Below are positions 50,366-57,981 of a stretch of 64,000 bases of DNA, one piece after another (within the stretch, counting starts at the first letter, position 1; each line of letters starts with the position of its first letter). The stretch spans positions 1 to 64,000 of the forward strand of contig NZ_JAHBYD010000029.1 of assembly GCF_019636135.1 (NCBI RefSeq), written 5' to 3'. A program made the translations under genes and the position numbers. The notes under the pieces are model-generated. The model ran no database searches. It worked only from the letters and a program-made list of their open reading frames with translations, and was not told the origin of the DNA. The DNA comes from Phenylobacterium sp. Its GTDB lineage: Bacteria; Pseudomonadota; Alphaproteobacteria; Caulobacterales; Caulobacteraceae.

Positions 50366-50743
50366 ATGAGCATCGGATACGTGACCCTGGGCGCCGCCGA
50401 CGTCGAGGCCGCCCTCCCATTCTACGACGCGGCCCTGGGCGCCCTCGGCTACGAGCGGGGCGAGCCCTCGGGCGGCTGGGCCTTCTACGGCCCGAAGGGC
50501 GGCAGCCCCTGCGTCGGCATCTGCAAGCCGCACGACGGCCAGGCGGCCCGCGCCGGCAACGGCGTCATGATCGCCTTTCGGGCCGCGTCGCAGGACGAGG
50601 TGCGCGCCGCCCACGCCGCGGCCCTGGCCGCCGGCGGCTCCGACGAGGGCGCCCCCGGCTTCCGCCCGCCCGAAGGCACGGAATTCTACGGCGCCTACTT
50701 CCGCGACCCCGTCGGCAACAAGTTCTGCGTCTACACGGCCTGA
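50366..50743 (+). CDS. VOC family (glyoxalase/bleomycin resistance-like) protein
   Basis: A 125-residue protein: SIGYVTLGAADVEAALPFYD, LGYERGEPSGGWAFYGPKGG, GFRPPEGTEFYGAYFRDPVG and NKFCVYTA. This is one vicinal-oxygen-chelate module; metal-binding residues are unclear (His near the N-terminus is absent). I chose the ATG at 50366 because AGGAG ends 6 bases before it, while at the ATG at 50360 the site would abut. The gene sits behind a LexA-type box, so it may be DNA-damage inducible. Confidence 0.85.
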   Translation: MSIGYVTLGAADVEAALPFYDAALGALGYERGEPSGGWAFYGPKGGSPCVGICKPHDGQAARAGNGVMIAFRAASQDEVRAAHAAALAAGGSDEGAPGFRPPEGTEFYGAYFRDPVGNKFCVYTA

Positions 50744-50763
50744 CAGGCTCGAAGAGGGGACAG

Positions 50764-50826
50764 GGGACGGCGCTCACACGGCCCATCGGGATCAGGACGG
50801 GGACAGGTCATCCTGAACGCCGTCCC
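50764..50826. terminator. Hairpin between convergent VOC and serine hydrolase genes
   Basis: GGGACGGCGCTCA (50764-50776) and TGAACGCCGTCCC (50814-50826) pair with one mismatch; the long loop (37 bases) contains CCCATCGGGATCAGGACGGG. It abuts the minus-strand stop at 50827. Confidence 0.5.
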
Positions 50827-51999
50827 TCAAGCCTGCACGATCCTCCGCAGCGTGTCGATGCAGGCCCATCGTGGGTCGGGACCGCGAGAGGAATCCCACG
50901 CCATGTTGGTGCAGACGTAGGCGACCGCCATCCCTAGTCGCGGACAGGCGAAGCCCTGCCGGCCACCGGCCCCCGCATGCCCGAAGGAGGTCGGTCCCAG
51001 CATCTCCTGTCGAGCGGGATTCCAGATGTTGAAGCCCAGGCCGTAGCGCGCCGTTCGCGGCGTCCCGTCCGGGGCGTTCAGGCCCTTCGTCACATCCAGG
51101 GTCGCCCGGGCGATGGTGTCGTCTCGAAGTATCTGCGGCCCGTCGACCGGCCCGATGACAGCCGCGTAGAGCTTCGCCATGGAACGCGCATTGGTGATGC
51201 CGTTCGCGGCGGGCTGCTCCGACTGGTGCGCAGCCGGCGAGTTCAGGAAGTCGACGGGGGCGGGCGGGGCGTTGAGCGGCAACCTGAACTCCGGCGCGTA
51301 GCGCGCCTCGGCGTCCGAAGGAAGATGGCCGATCCACAGATCGAGATTCAGCCGCTTCGCGTATTCTTCCGCGATATGCATGCCGACGGTCCGGCCCGAC
51401 GCCCTCCGAATGACCTCGCCGACCAGGAATCCGAACGTCACGGCGTGATACTGCACGGCCGAACCCGGCTTCCACGCCGGCTCCATCTGCTCCAGCACAT
51501 GCACGCAACGATCCCAGTCCGCCATCTCGCGCCAGCCGATCCCGGACGCGGCCGGGAATGAGGGCAGTCCGGCGCGATGGGACAGCAGCCACGCAACGGT
51601 AGTCCCGCCCTTTCCCTTGGCGGCGAACTCGGGCCAGTAGCGCGTCACAGGCGCGTCGATGTCGATGACCCCCCGCTGGGCCAGGTCGTGTGCGACGATG
51701 GCTGTCCAGCCCTTGGTGCAGGACATGACCGTGGTGAGGCTCTCTGCGGTGAAGGGCTGTTTCTTCACCGGGTCCGTACCCGTCCACAGGTCGACGACCC
51801 GCCGACCATTCCTGTAGACGGCGAGCTGGGCGCCCCCGGGGTCGTCGGCATGCGAGCGCAGGAAGGCGTCGCGCACAGGCTCCAGGCCGCGCGCGACATC
51901 GCCCGTGATGTCCTCGGCATCGGGTCGCGACAACGTCGCACAGCCGGCCAGCGTGGCGGCGCCCCATCCGGCCAGGCCGATCAGATCGCGGCGGCGCAT
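50827..51999 (-). CDS. Serine hydrolase lipoprotein, beta-lactamase (class C-like) family
   Basis: A 390-residue protein. The leader MRRRDLIGLAGWGAATLAGC has arginines and a lipobox LAGC (Cys20). The nucleophile is S93-C-T-K96 in VMSCTKGWTA; Tyr of AVQYHAVTFGFLVGEVIRR is the second catalytic-type residue; FGHAGAGGRQGFACPR stands for the KTG region. It is an EstB-like esterase or peptidase at the envelope. It is next to the catabolic cluster, but its upstream region (52000-52072) lacks the operator palindrome, so its membership is uncertain. Confidence 0.88.
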   Translation of the reverse strand: MRRRDLIGLAGWGAATLAGCATLSRPDAEDITGDVARGLEPVRDAFLRSHADDPGGAQLAVYRNGRRVVDLWTGTDPVKKQPFTAESLTTVMSCTKGWTAIVAHDLAQRGVIDIDAPVTRYWPEFAAKGKGGTTVAWLLSHRAGLPSFPAASGIGWREMADWDRCVHVLEQMEPAWKPGSAVQYHAVTFGFLVGEVIRRASGRTVGMHIAEEYAKRLNLDLWIGHLPSDAEARYAPEFRLPLNAPPAPVDFLNSPAAHQSEQPAANGITNARSMAKLYAAVIGPVDGPQILRDDTIARATLDVTKGLNAPDGTPRTARYGLGFNIWNPARQEMLGPTSFGHAGAGGRQGFACPRLGMAVAYVCTNMAWDSSRGPDPRWACIDTLRRIVQA

Positions 52000-52072
52000 G
52001 TGCGTCCTTCCCTATCCTTGACCTGGCGGAGTCACGCCCCTGCCCCAACCCCGCCGCCTGCCCGCCGCCGGG

Positions 52073-52921
52073 TCACTCACGACCGTCGTCGAAGAGCTCC
52101 GCCGGGAAGTCCGAGTGGGCCGACAGACGCCAATTGGGCGACCGGCGTTCCTTGAAGGCATTGACGCCCTCCGCCGCATCCGTTTGGCGCACCGACCACC
52201 GGAAGATGCGATCCTGTACGGCGCGCGCCCTCGATCTGTCAGGCTCGTCCAGCAGCTTTCGGGCGGCCGTCTTGGTGAGGGCCGCGGCGATGGGCGCCAC
52301 GTTCTCGGCGATCTCGTTCGCCATATCCATCGCCACTTGCAGCACCTGATCGCGAGGGACGGCCCGCACCACCAGCCCCAGCCGGCAGGCCTCGGCGCCG
52401 GTGAACTTCCGCCCCGTCAGGAGCAACTCCATGGCTGAGCCATAGCCGATCTGGCGCGGCAGACTCCACAGGAGGTCGCCGTCCGGTATCACCCCTCGCC
52501 GGTGGAAGACGAAGCCGATGATGGCGTCGTCCGCAGCAATGCGGATATCGGCGCCCATCGCCATGGTGATTCCCGCGCCTACGGCCGCTCCGTTGATGGC
52601 CGCTATGACGGGGGTGTGCAGGTCGCTGGGCCCCACGAGCCGCCTGTGCAGCTTCGCGATCTCTTCCCGGCGGCCGTTCGTCCAATTTGCGCCATCGGGT
52701 TGAAGCGCCGCCCCCGCGCAAAAGGCGTCCCCGGCGCCGGTGAGCACGATGGCGCGGACGGAGTCATCGCGGTCCAGGGCCTCGTAGGCGTTGCTGAGCT
52801 CCAGGGACATCTCCCAGTCCCAGGCATTCAGTTGCTCGGGCCGGTTCAAGGTCACGACGGCGACCGGGCCTTCGACGCCGACGTTGATCGACTCGAAACC
52901 GGGCAGTGAGCGGGCGTTCAT
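52073..52921 (-). CDS. Enoyl-CoA hydratase/isomerase family protein, atypical active site
   Basis: A 282-residue crotonase: VAVVTLNRPEQLNAWDWEMS, TGAGDAFCAGAALQPDG and INGAAVGAGITMAMGADIRI. The canonical glutamates are not there: the GGG-x-E-L position is GITMAM and the PE position is FHRRG; an Asp in GVIPDGDLLW remains, as in some isomerases. So hydration of enoyl-CoA is unlikely by the standard mechanism. An operator palindrome lies at 52969-52983 upstream. No neighbour is translationally coupled. Confidence 0.85.
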   Translation of the reverse strand: MNARSLPGFESINVGVEGPVAVVTLNRPEQLNAWDWEMSLELSNAYEALDRDDSVRAIVLTGAGDAFCAGAALQPDGANWTNGRREEIAKLHRRLVGPSDLHTPVIAAINGAAVGAGITMAMGADIRIAADDAIIGFVFHRRGVIPDGDLLWSLPRQIGYGSAMELLLTGRKFTGAEACRLGLVVRAVPRDQVLQVAMDMANEIAENVAPIAAALTKTAARKLLDEPDRSRARAVQDRIFRWSVRQTDAAEGVNAFKERRSPNWRLSAHSDFPAELFDDGRE

Positions 52922-52968
52922 CTGGTCTTCCCTCGCGCTACTGAGCCACCCTAGAAGCTGGCATAATA

Positions 52969-52983
52969 TTGACGTTTTGTCAG
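52969..52983. promoter_or_regulatory. TetR-type operator, copy 1
   Basis: TTGAC-GTTTT-GTCAG matches the cluster motif YTGAC-N5-GTCAR. It lies 48 bases upstream of the crotonase start at 52921 on the minus strand. The 274-base gap 52922-53195 holds nothing else I could support. Confidence 0.65.
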
Positions 52984-53195
52984 TAGTACTATGGGCCGCA
53001 CGTCAATTGCAAGCGGGCTCGGGCCGGGCAGCGCGCCCGATGGCGCAGTCGAAAAGCCGGCGCGGCCGGCGCATCGGCCGGGATCCCAGGGCGATCTCCA
53101 TCCCCGGCGGCGTCGCGCGCTTCGGGGGCCTTGAGCGTCCCTTCGTCGGGCAGTCAGGTTCCGTACGGTATCGCGCGGCCAGCTACGCCAGGCGC

Positions 53196-54839
53196 TCAAT
53201 TCGCAAGGGAAGATCGAAGCACCGAGCCGTTCCGCGATCCGGTGAGTTGATCATCCCGAATGTTGACCTTCCCGTTTATGATCGTGGCGCGATAGCCGCG
53301 TGCGCGCAGCGAGAAACGCGGCGCTCCGTTGGGAAAGTCGTGGAGGATCTCAGGCCGAAGACTTGTCAGCCTCGCGTAGTCGATGACGTTCACATCCGCC
53401 CGCTTGCCGACCTTGAGCTGGCCGCGATCGGTGAGCCCCATGACCCGCGCAGGCCCGCCCGTCATCCTGTGGATCGCGTCGCCGACGGAGTACAATCCTC
53501 GCCTCCGCACCCACTCGGACAACAGGTAGGTTCCCCAGTCGGCGTCCATGACTTGCGATACATGGGCCCCGGCGTCCCCAAGCCCGGGGTAGACCCGGGG
53601 GTTCGCCAGAAGGTCGGCGACCTCGTCGAGGTTGCGGGCGAACATGCGCTGGCTGAAGAGCGCCTTCCCATCGGTGTCGCGAGAAAGGCGCAGGAACAGT
53701 TCGACGAAGCTCTCCCCCGTCGCAGCGATCAATGCAGCCACGCTGGATGATGAGGTCTGGGTGTAGTCGGGCGTCTCGGCATCGCCCAGGTAGTAGACTT
53801 CGCGCAGGTCGAACCGCGTCGTCTGCCGCCCTTCGTCCACGAGGACGGCCGCCGTGTCGCGATCGCGGATCGCGGCAAGACGTTCATCGAACCCGACGCG
53901 CCGCAGCCTGCGCCAGGTGTCGCCGCTGAACGGCAGGCCGCCCTGCAAGCCGAACATGAAGCCGGTTCCGCGGGACTGGGCGATGGCGGTCACGTCACGG
54001 CCATCGCACAGGGCGTCCAACGCCTCCGAGGCGCGACGCCCCGCGCCCGCCGAGGCTCCGGCGCCGAAGCTGAACAGGATGCGCACGCCCGTGGAATCGG
54101 CGATCCGGCGCATCTCGTCGTGCGGCGAGGCGACGAACTGCATGATGCCGTTCCGATCGGCCACCGCCTTCGCGATTTCGATCAGTTCTTCGATCGGCGC
54201 ATAGGTGCCGGGGATGCACCGGCCGTCGGGGACCTTGTGCGACTCCAGCCGGTTGACCGAGAATCCCAGCGCGCCGCGATCCATCGCCTCGGCGACGATG
54301 CGAGCCATTTCCGCGACTTCTTCCGCCGTCGCCTCGGCGTCGAAGGATCGTTCGCCCATGACGTACCAGCGGACCGCGCTATGCCCGACCAGGCCGGCGA
54401 CGTTGATGCCGGGCTTCAGCTCCTCCAGGGCGTCCAGGTAGCCGCCGAAGTCTTCCCAGCTCCAGGGCAGGCCGCCCAGGATGGCTTCGCGGGGGATATC
54501 CTCCACCGTCTCCATCATGGCCGCGAGGAACGGGCGGTCGGCGGGTTTGCAGGGCGCAAAGGTGACGCCGCAATTCCCCATCAGCGCCGTGGTGACGCCA
54601 TGCCAGCTCACGGGCGTGAGGTCGGGGTCCCAGCCGATCTGGGCGTCGAGGTGGGTGTGCAGGTCGATGAACCCCGGCGTGACCAGGCAGCCCACCGCGT
54701 CGATCTCCTCCGCGGCGTCGCCCTCGACCTCTCCGACCGCAGCGATCACGCCATCGCGGATGCCGAGGTCGCCGCGCACGGCCTCCCCGCCCGCGCCGTC
54801 CACAAGGCTGCCGCCGCGGATCACGATGTCATAGGTCAT
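53196..54839 (-). CDS. N-acyl-D-amino-acid deacylase-like amidohydrolase
   Basis: A 547-residue metal-dependent amidohydrolase. MTYDIVIRGGSLVDGAGGEA, FIDLHTHLDAQIGWDPDLTP (His61, His63 bind metal) and LMGNCGVTFAPC with Cys90 (the D-aminoacylase metal ligand) are present, with GLGDAGAHVSQVMDADWGTY and GTYLLSEWVRR near the C-terminal part. It would hydrolyse an N-acyl amide. I chose the ATG at 54839 because GGGAGG lies 8 bases upstream. The operator palindrome is at 54893. D-amino acid specificity is unproved. Confidence 0.9.
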   Translation of the reverse strand: MTYDIVIRGGSLVDGAGGEAVRGDLGIRDGVIAAVGEVEGDAAEEIDAVGCLVTPGFIDLHTHLDAQIGWDPDLTPVSWHGVTTALMGNCGVTFAPCKPADRPFLAAMMETVEDIPREAILGGLPWSWEDFGGYLDALEELKPGINVAGLVGHSAVRWYVMGERSFDAEATAEEVAEMARIVAEAMDRGALGFSVNRLESHKVPDGRCIPGTYAPIEELIEIAKAVADRNGIMQFVASPHDEMRRIADSTGVRILFSFGAGASAGAGRRASEALDALCDGRDVTAIAQSRGTGFMFGLQGGLPFSGDTWRRLRRVGFDERLAAIRDRDTAAVLVDEGRQTTRFDLREVYYLGDAETPDYTQTSSSSVAALIAATGESFVELFLRLSRDTDGKALFSQRMFARNLDEVADLLANPRVYPGLGDAGAHVSQVMDADWGTYLLSEWVRRRGLYSVGDAIHRMTGGPARVMGLTDRGQLKVGKRADVNVIDYARLTSLRPEILHDFPNGAPRFSLRARGYRATIINGKVNIRDDQLTGSRNGSVLRSSLAN

Positions 54840-54892
54840 CCTTACGCCTCCCATTGCCTGACCCACCGGCGCGCTCGTACAGCACTTTCTTG

Positions 54893-54907
54893 CTGACATA
54901 CTGTCAA
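54893..54907. promoter_or_regulatory. TetR-type operator, copy 2
   Basis: CTGAC-ATACT-GTCAA, 54 bases upstream of the amidohydrolase start at 54839. It matches the motif with both half-sites. Confidence 0.7.
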
Positions 54908-54975
54908 TATGAGTCCGGATGTCAAACCGGAATTGGGCATGCCCGCCGCACCATGGATCTGCGCGACCCCGGCCT

Positions 54976-56565
54976 TCACCCCGCGCCCGAAGGAGCCCTG
55001 TTGTTGAGATCGCGCTGAAGCGTGCGGAGCGCCATCAGGAAGCAGCCCGCGGGGATCACGAGCAAGGAGACCAGTGTCAGCAGCGACTGCCGCAACGCGT
55101 GGGGATCGGCCGTACCGCAGAGGGCCTTGAGCTGAGGGGACAGGCCGGCCAGCGCCGCGCCACGGCATTGGCTCCGGGACAGGTCGCCCAGGCCGGCGTC
55201 GACCACCTGGAGATGGAAGAACAGGTCCGAAAGACCGCCCGCGATGAGCGGTCCCAGGCCGCTTCCGACAATCTGGACGATCAGCAGCAGGACAGCCGTC
55301 GTGGTGGCGCGCATGTTGGGGCCGACCACGCCCTGCGCGATCGTGTACTGCGAGCCCGCGTAGCCGTACTTCACGAGCGCGCCGGTGGCCGCCATGGCGA
55401 TGGCGAGCCCGCTGTTGTTCGTCGAGAAGGCCGCGAGATAGCAGGGCACGCAGAGCAGAAGGCCGACGGCCGGCAACCACGCGATCGCGTTCGGATGGCG
55501 GCGCGCCATGCGCTCGGCCAGCCAGCCCGTGAAGACCACGCCGATGGAAGCGGTGATGGCCGAGGGGACGTTGAAGAAGAGAGAGGCTTCCAGTTGCGTG
55601 AAGCCCAGCACCCGCCGGACATAGGAGGTCTGGAAGGCGGCGATGCCATGGGTCGAGAAGGTCGCGGTCGTCGCGCCCGCGGTCATCCACCAGAACGACG
55701 GCTTGGAGGCGAGCACGCGCGCGACATCCCTGAGGCTTGCGCGCGCGTGCGCCTGCCTGTCCGGCGCATCGGAATGCCCGCGCGGCGGCTCGCGGACCGT
55801 GAGCTTGAAGACGATCATCGCCACGATGCCCACGATCCCCATCAGGATGAACGCGCCGCGCCACCCCATGGAGGCGCCGTGCCGGCAGACCGCGGCGACA
55901 TCGTCGGGCAGCGTGTGGAGATTGGCGGGCGCGCACATCTTCAGCGTAGGTTCGGCGATCCCGCGCGCCGCGGCTTCCGCTGCGATGAAATGCCGCCGCA
56001 AGGCCTCGTTCAACGGCCCGCCCACGAGGTTGGCGGACAGCGCGCCGAGCGTGCCGTGCATGGCGTAGAAGCCGAGCGCCGTCGATCGTTTGGCCGGCGG
56101 ATAGTAGTCGGAGATGATCGACGTGGAGGGCGGGGTGCATCCCGCTTCGCCGATCCCGACCATCATCCGGAACATGAACATCATCGCGAAGCCGGAGATC
56201 GCGTAGGCGCCCCATTGCACCGCATGCGCCGTCCCGGTGAGAGCCGTCGCCAGCGACCACAGGCCGATGCAGATCGCCATGATCCACACCCTCGAGCGCG
56301 TCTCCGAAAGGAAGGCGATCGGCACGCCCATGACCGAGTAGACGACCGCGAAAGCCGGCCCCGTCAGCAGCCCGAACTGCAGGTCGCTGAGATTCAGGTC
56401 TCCGATCACCGGTTCGGACATGATGCTCAGGAGGCCGCGGTCGACCCCATTGAGCACGCTGATCACCAGCAGGGCGGTGAGGACATAGCTGCGGTACCCG
56501 CGCGTGCCGTACCCGGTGAGGTTCGTCGCCACGGGCTGCGCGGCGACGGATTCCGGTGCGCCCAT
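54976..56565 (-). CDS. MFS transporter, spinster-like
   Basis: A 529-residue, 12-helix transporter. SYVLTALLVISVLNGVDRGL, SDLQFGLLTGPAFAVVYSVM, FRMMVGIGEAGCTPPSTSII and ISDYYPPAKRSTALGFYAMH are the spinster-type signatures. A ~50-residue loop between helices 6 and 7 holds Cys and His (AAVCRHGASMG). It probably imports the substrate of the cluster or exports a product. Start at 56565 (MGAPESVAAQPVATNL); upstream residues in frame overlap the operator region. Operator at 56607-56621. Confidence 0.88.
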   Translation of the reverse strand: MGAPESVAAQPVATNLTGYGTRGYRSYVLTALLVISVLNGVDRGLLSIMSEPVIGDLNLSDLQFGLLTGPAFAVVYSVMGVPIAFLSETRSRVWIMAICIGLWSLATALTGTAHAVQWGAYAISGFAMMFMFRMMVGIGEAGCTPPSTSIISDYYPPAKRSTALGFYAMHGTLGALSANLVGGPLNEALRRHFIAAEAAARGIAEPTLKMCAPANLHTLPDDVAAVCRHGASMGWRGAFILMGIVGIVAMIVFKLTVREPPRGHSDAPDRQAHARASLRDVARVLASKPSFWWMTAGATTATFSTHGIAAFQTSYVRRVLGFTQLEASLFFNVPSAITASIGVVFTGWLAERMARRHPNAIAWLPAVGLLLCVPCYLAAFSTNNSGLAIAMAATGALVKYGYAGSQYTIAQGVVGPNMRATTTAVLLLIVQIVGSGLGPLIAGGLSDLFFHLQVVDAGLGDLSRSQCRGAALAGLSPQLKALCGTADPHALRQSLLTLVSLLVIPAGCFLMALRTLQRDLNNRAPSGAG

Positions 56566-56606
56566 GCCTCGCCTCCCCTGTTTCCGGCGTCTGCCGCCCA
56601 AGCTTA

Positions 56607-56621
56607 CTGACACATTGTCAG
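56607..56621. promoter_or_regulatory. TetR-type operator, copy 3
   Basis: CTGAC-ACATT-GTCAG, perfectly symmetric in its half-sites, 42 bases upstream of the MFS start at 56565 on the minus strand. Confidence 0.75.
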
Positions 56622-56679
56622 TTTGCAAGTGGCCAGCCGCGAACGGATGCCGGACCGCCATCCCAAGGGCGCTTTTTAA

Positions 56680-56694
56680 TTGACGGATTGTCAA
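56680..56694. promoter_or_regulatory. TetR-type operator, copy 4
   Basis: TTGAC-GGATT-GTCAA, symmetric half-sites. It is in the divergent region and likely controls the plus-strand crotonase gene (start 56819). Centre-to-centre distance to copy 3 is 73 bases, about seven helical turns. Confidence 0.75.
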
Positions 56695-56818
56695 TATGAA
56701 ATAGGCTCCCCTGGCGACGTCATCGTCGGCGACGTCATGGCGGGCGGGTCGGGATGGACCACCCGCCTGCGAAACGGAGCGATTGCGCGCCTATCGATGC
56801 CGCAGAGGAGGACGGAAG

Positions 56819-57607
56819 GTGGCTGAAGCGATCCCGGAGCCGGTGCTGGTCACCGAGCGCGACGGCGCGGTGGCGGTCCTGAGGCTGAATCGGCCCGAGG
56901 CGCGCAACGCCATGAGCCCGGAACTGAGCGCGGCGCTGGGAGAAGCCCTGCTGGCGGCCGAGGCGGACGACACGGTCCGGGCCGTCGTGATCACCGGGAC
57001 GGGCGACCGCGCATTCTGCGCGGGCATGGATCTGCGCGCCTTCGCCGCGGGCCGGACCGGTCGGGCGCCGCGCGATGAGGTGCGGGTCGCCGTCTCCCGC
57101 CTCGTGGACGGCGTCTACGGCAAGCCCGTGGTGGGCGCGGCGAACGCCTCGGCCGTCGCCGGCGGCTTCGAGATGCTGATGGGCTGCGACCTCGTGGTCG
57201 CGTCGTCGGAGGCGAAATTCGGTCTGCCGGAGGCGAAGCGGGGGCTGTTCGCGGCGCGCGGCGGCATGTTCCTCGCCGCCCGGATCCCCGTCGCGATCGT
57301 CCTCGAACTCAACCTGATCGGCGACCCGATCGACGCGGAGCGCGCGTATGGGCTGGGGCTGGTCAACCGGGTGGTCCCCCCGTCCGAGGTCCTGCCCGTG
57401 GCGATCGACCTCGCCCGCCGGATCGCGCGCAACGCCCCCCTGGCGGTCGCGGCCGCGCGGGATCTGGTGAAGCTCGCCATGCAGGACCTTCCGGCGGCGC
57501 AGGCGCGCCAGCCGGACTGGCGCGCGCGCGTCTTCGAGAGCCTGGACGCCAAGGAAGGCGCGACGGCGTTCGTGGAGAAGCGCGACCCCGTCTGGCAGGG
57601 CCGCTGA
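56819..57607 (+). CDS. Enoyl-CoA hydratase (crotonase)
   Basis: A 262-residue crotonase with both catalytic glutamates: ASAVAGGFEMLMGCDLVV (GGFEML) and AKFGLPEAKRGLFAARGGM (LPEAKRG). Also AVAVLRLNRPEARNAMSPEL and TGDRAFCAGMDLRAFAAG. It should hydrate or otherwise act on an enoyl-CoA intermediate. The GTG at 56819 is supported by GAGGAGG 10 bases upstream; an ATG at 56783 is less supported. It is divergent from the MFS gene, both behind operator copies. Confidence 0.92.
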   Translation: MAEAIPEPVLVTERDGAVAVLRLNRPEARNAMSPELSAALGEALLAAEADDTVRAVVITGTGDRAFCAGMDLRAFAAGRTGRAPRDEVRVAVSRLVDGVYGKPVVGAANASAVAGGFEMLMGCDLVVASSEAKFGLPEAKRGLFAARGGMFLAARIPVAIVLELNLIGDPIDAERAYGLGLVNRVVPPSEVLPVAIDLARRIARNAPLAVAAARDLVKLAMQDLPAAQARQPDWRARVFESLDAKEGATAFVEKRDPVWQGR

Positions 57608-57981
57608 GCCTTCCGCCAGGGTCCGGACCCAATAGGGTCGCCCAAAACACCCGGCATCCCGGGGCGATCGCATACGGACTGTGGGCGGCTCGTCCGCCCC
57701 ATTGATGAACCGCGGAGATCGCGGAGATACGCAGAGAGCTCGAAGGTCCACCGGACTTCTCCGCGTATCTCCGCGATCTCTGCGGTTTGACCAACAGCCT
57801 TTCGGCCGCCCGCATCCTTATGCGATGGCCCTGCCCGTCATCCCGGAGGGCCGGGGCCCCAGGGCTTCAAGCTCTGAGTCTGGTGTTGCTGGATCCCGGC
57901 TCTCCGCTGCGCTGCGGCCGGGATGACGGTCCATATTCTTGAATCTATGTTACTTTTTCTCATCTTCAATGAGCACGGACC
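57608..57981. repeat. Gene-free region (374 bases) made of palindromic repeats
   Basis: Three modules. (1) 57619-57665: AGGGTCCGGACCCAATAGGG and CCCAAAACACCCGG, an inverted relative of 32880-32919. (2) 57708-57787: arms AACCGCGGAGATCGCGGAGA and CTCCGCGATCTCTGCGGTT, an 80-base near-perfect palindrome. (3) 57836-57927: CGTCATCCCGGAGGGCC...GGCCGGGATGACGG with inner TCCCGGCTCTCCGCTGCGC, the complement of the 32769 element. The region between convergent genes holds no gene. Confidence 0.8.

Noticed and set aside
52951..53199. 82-residue minus-strand frame in the gap upstream of the first crotonase
   Set aside because: No motif or ribosome site, and it runs over the operator copy.
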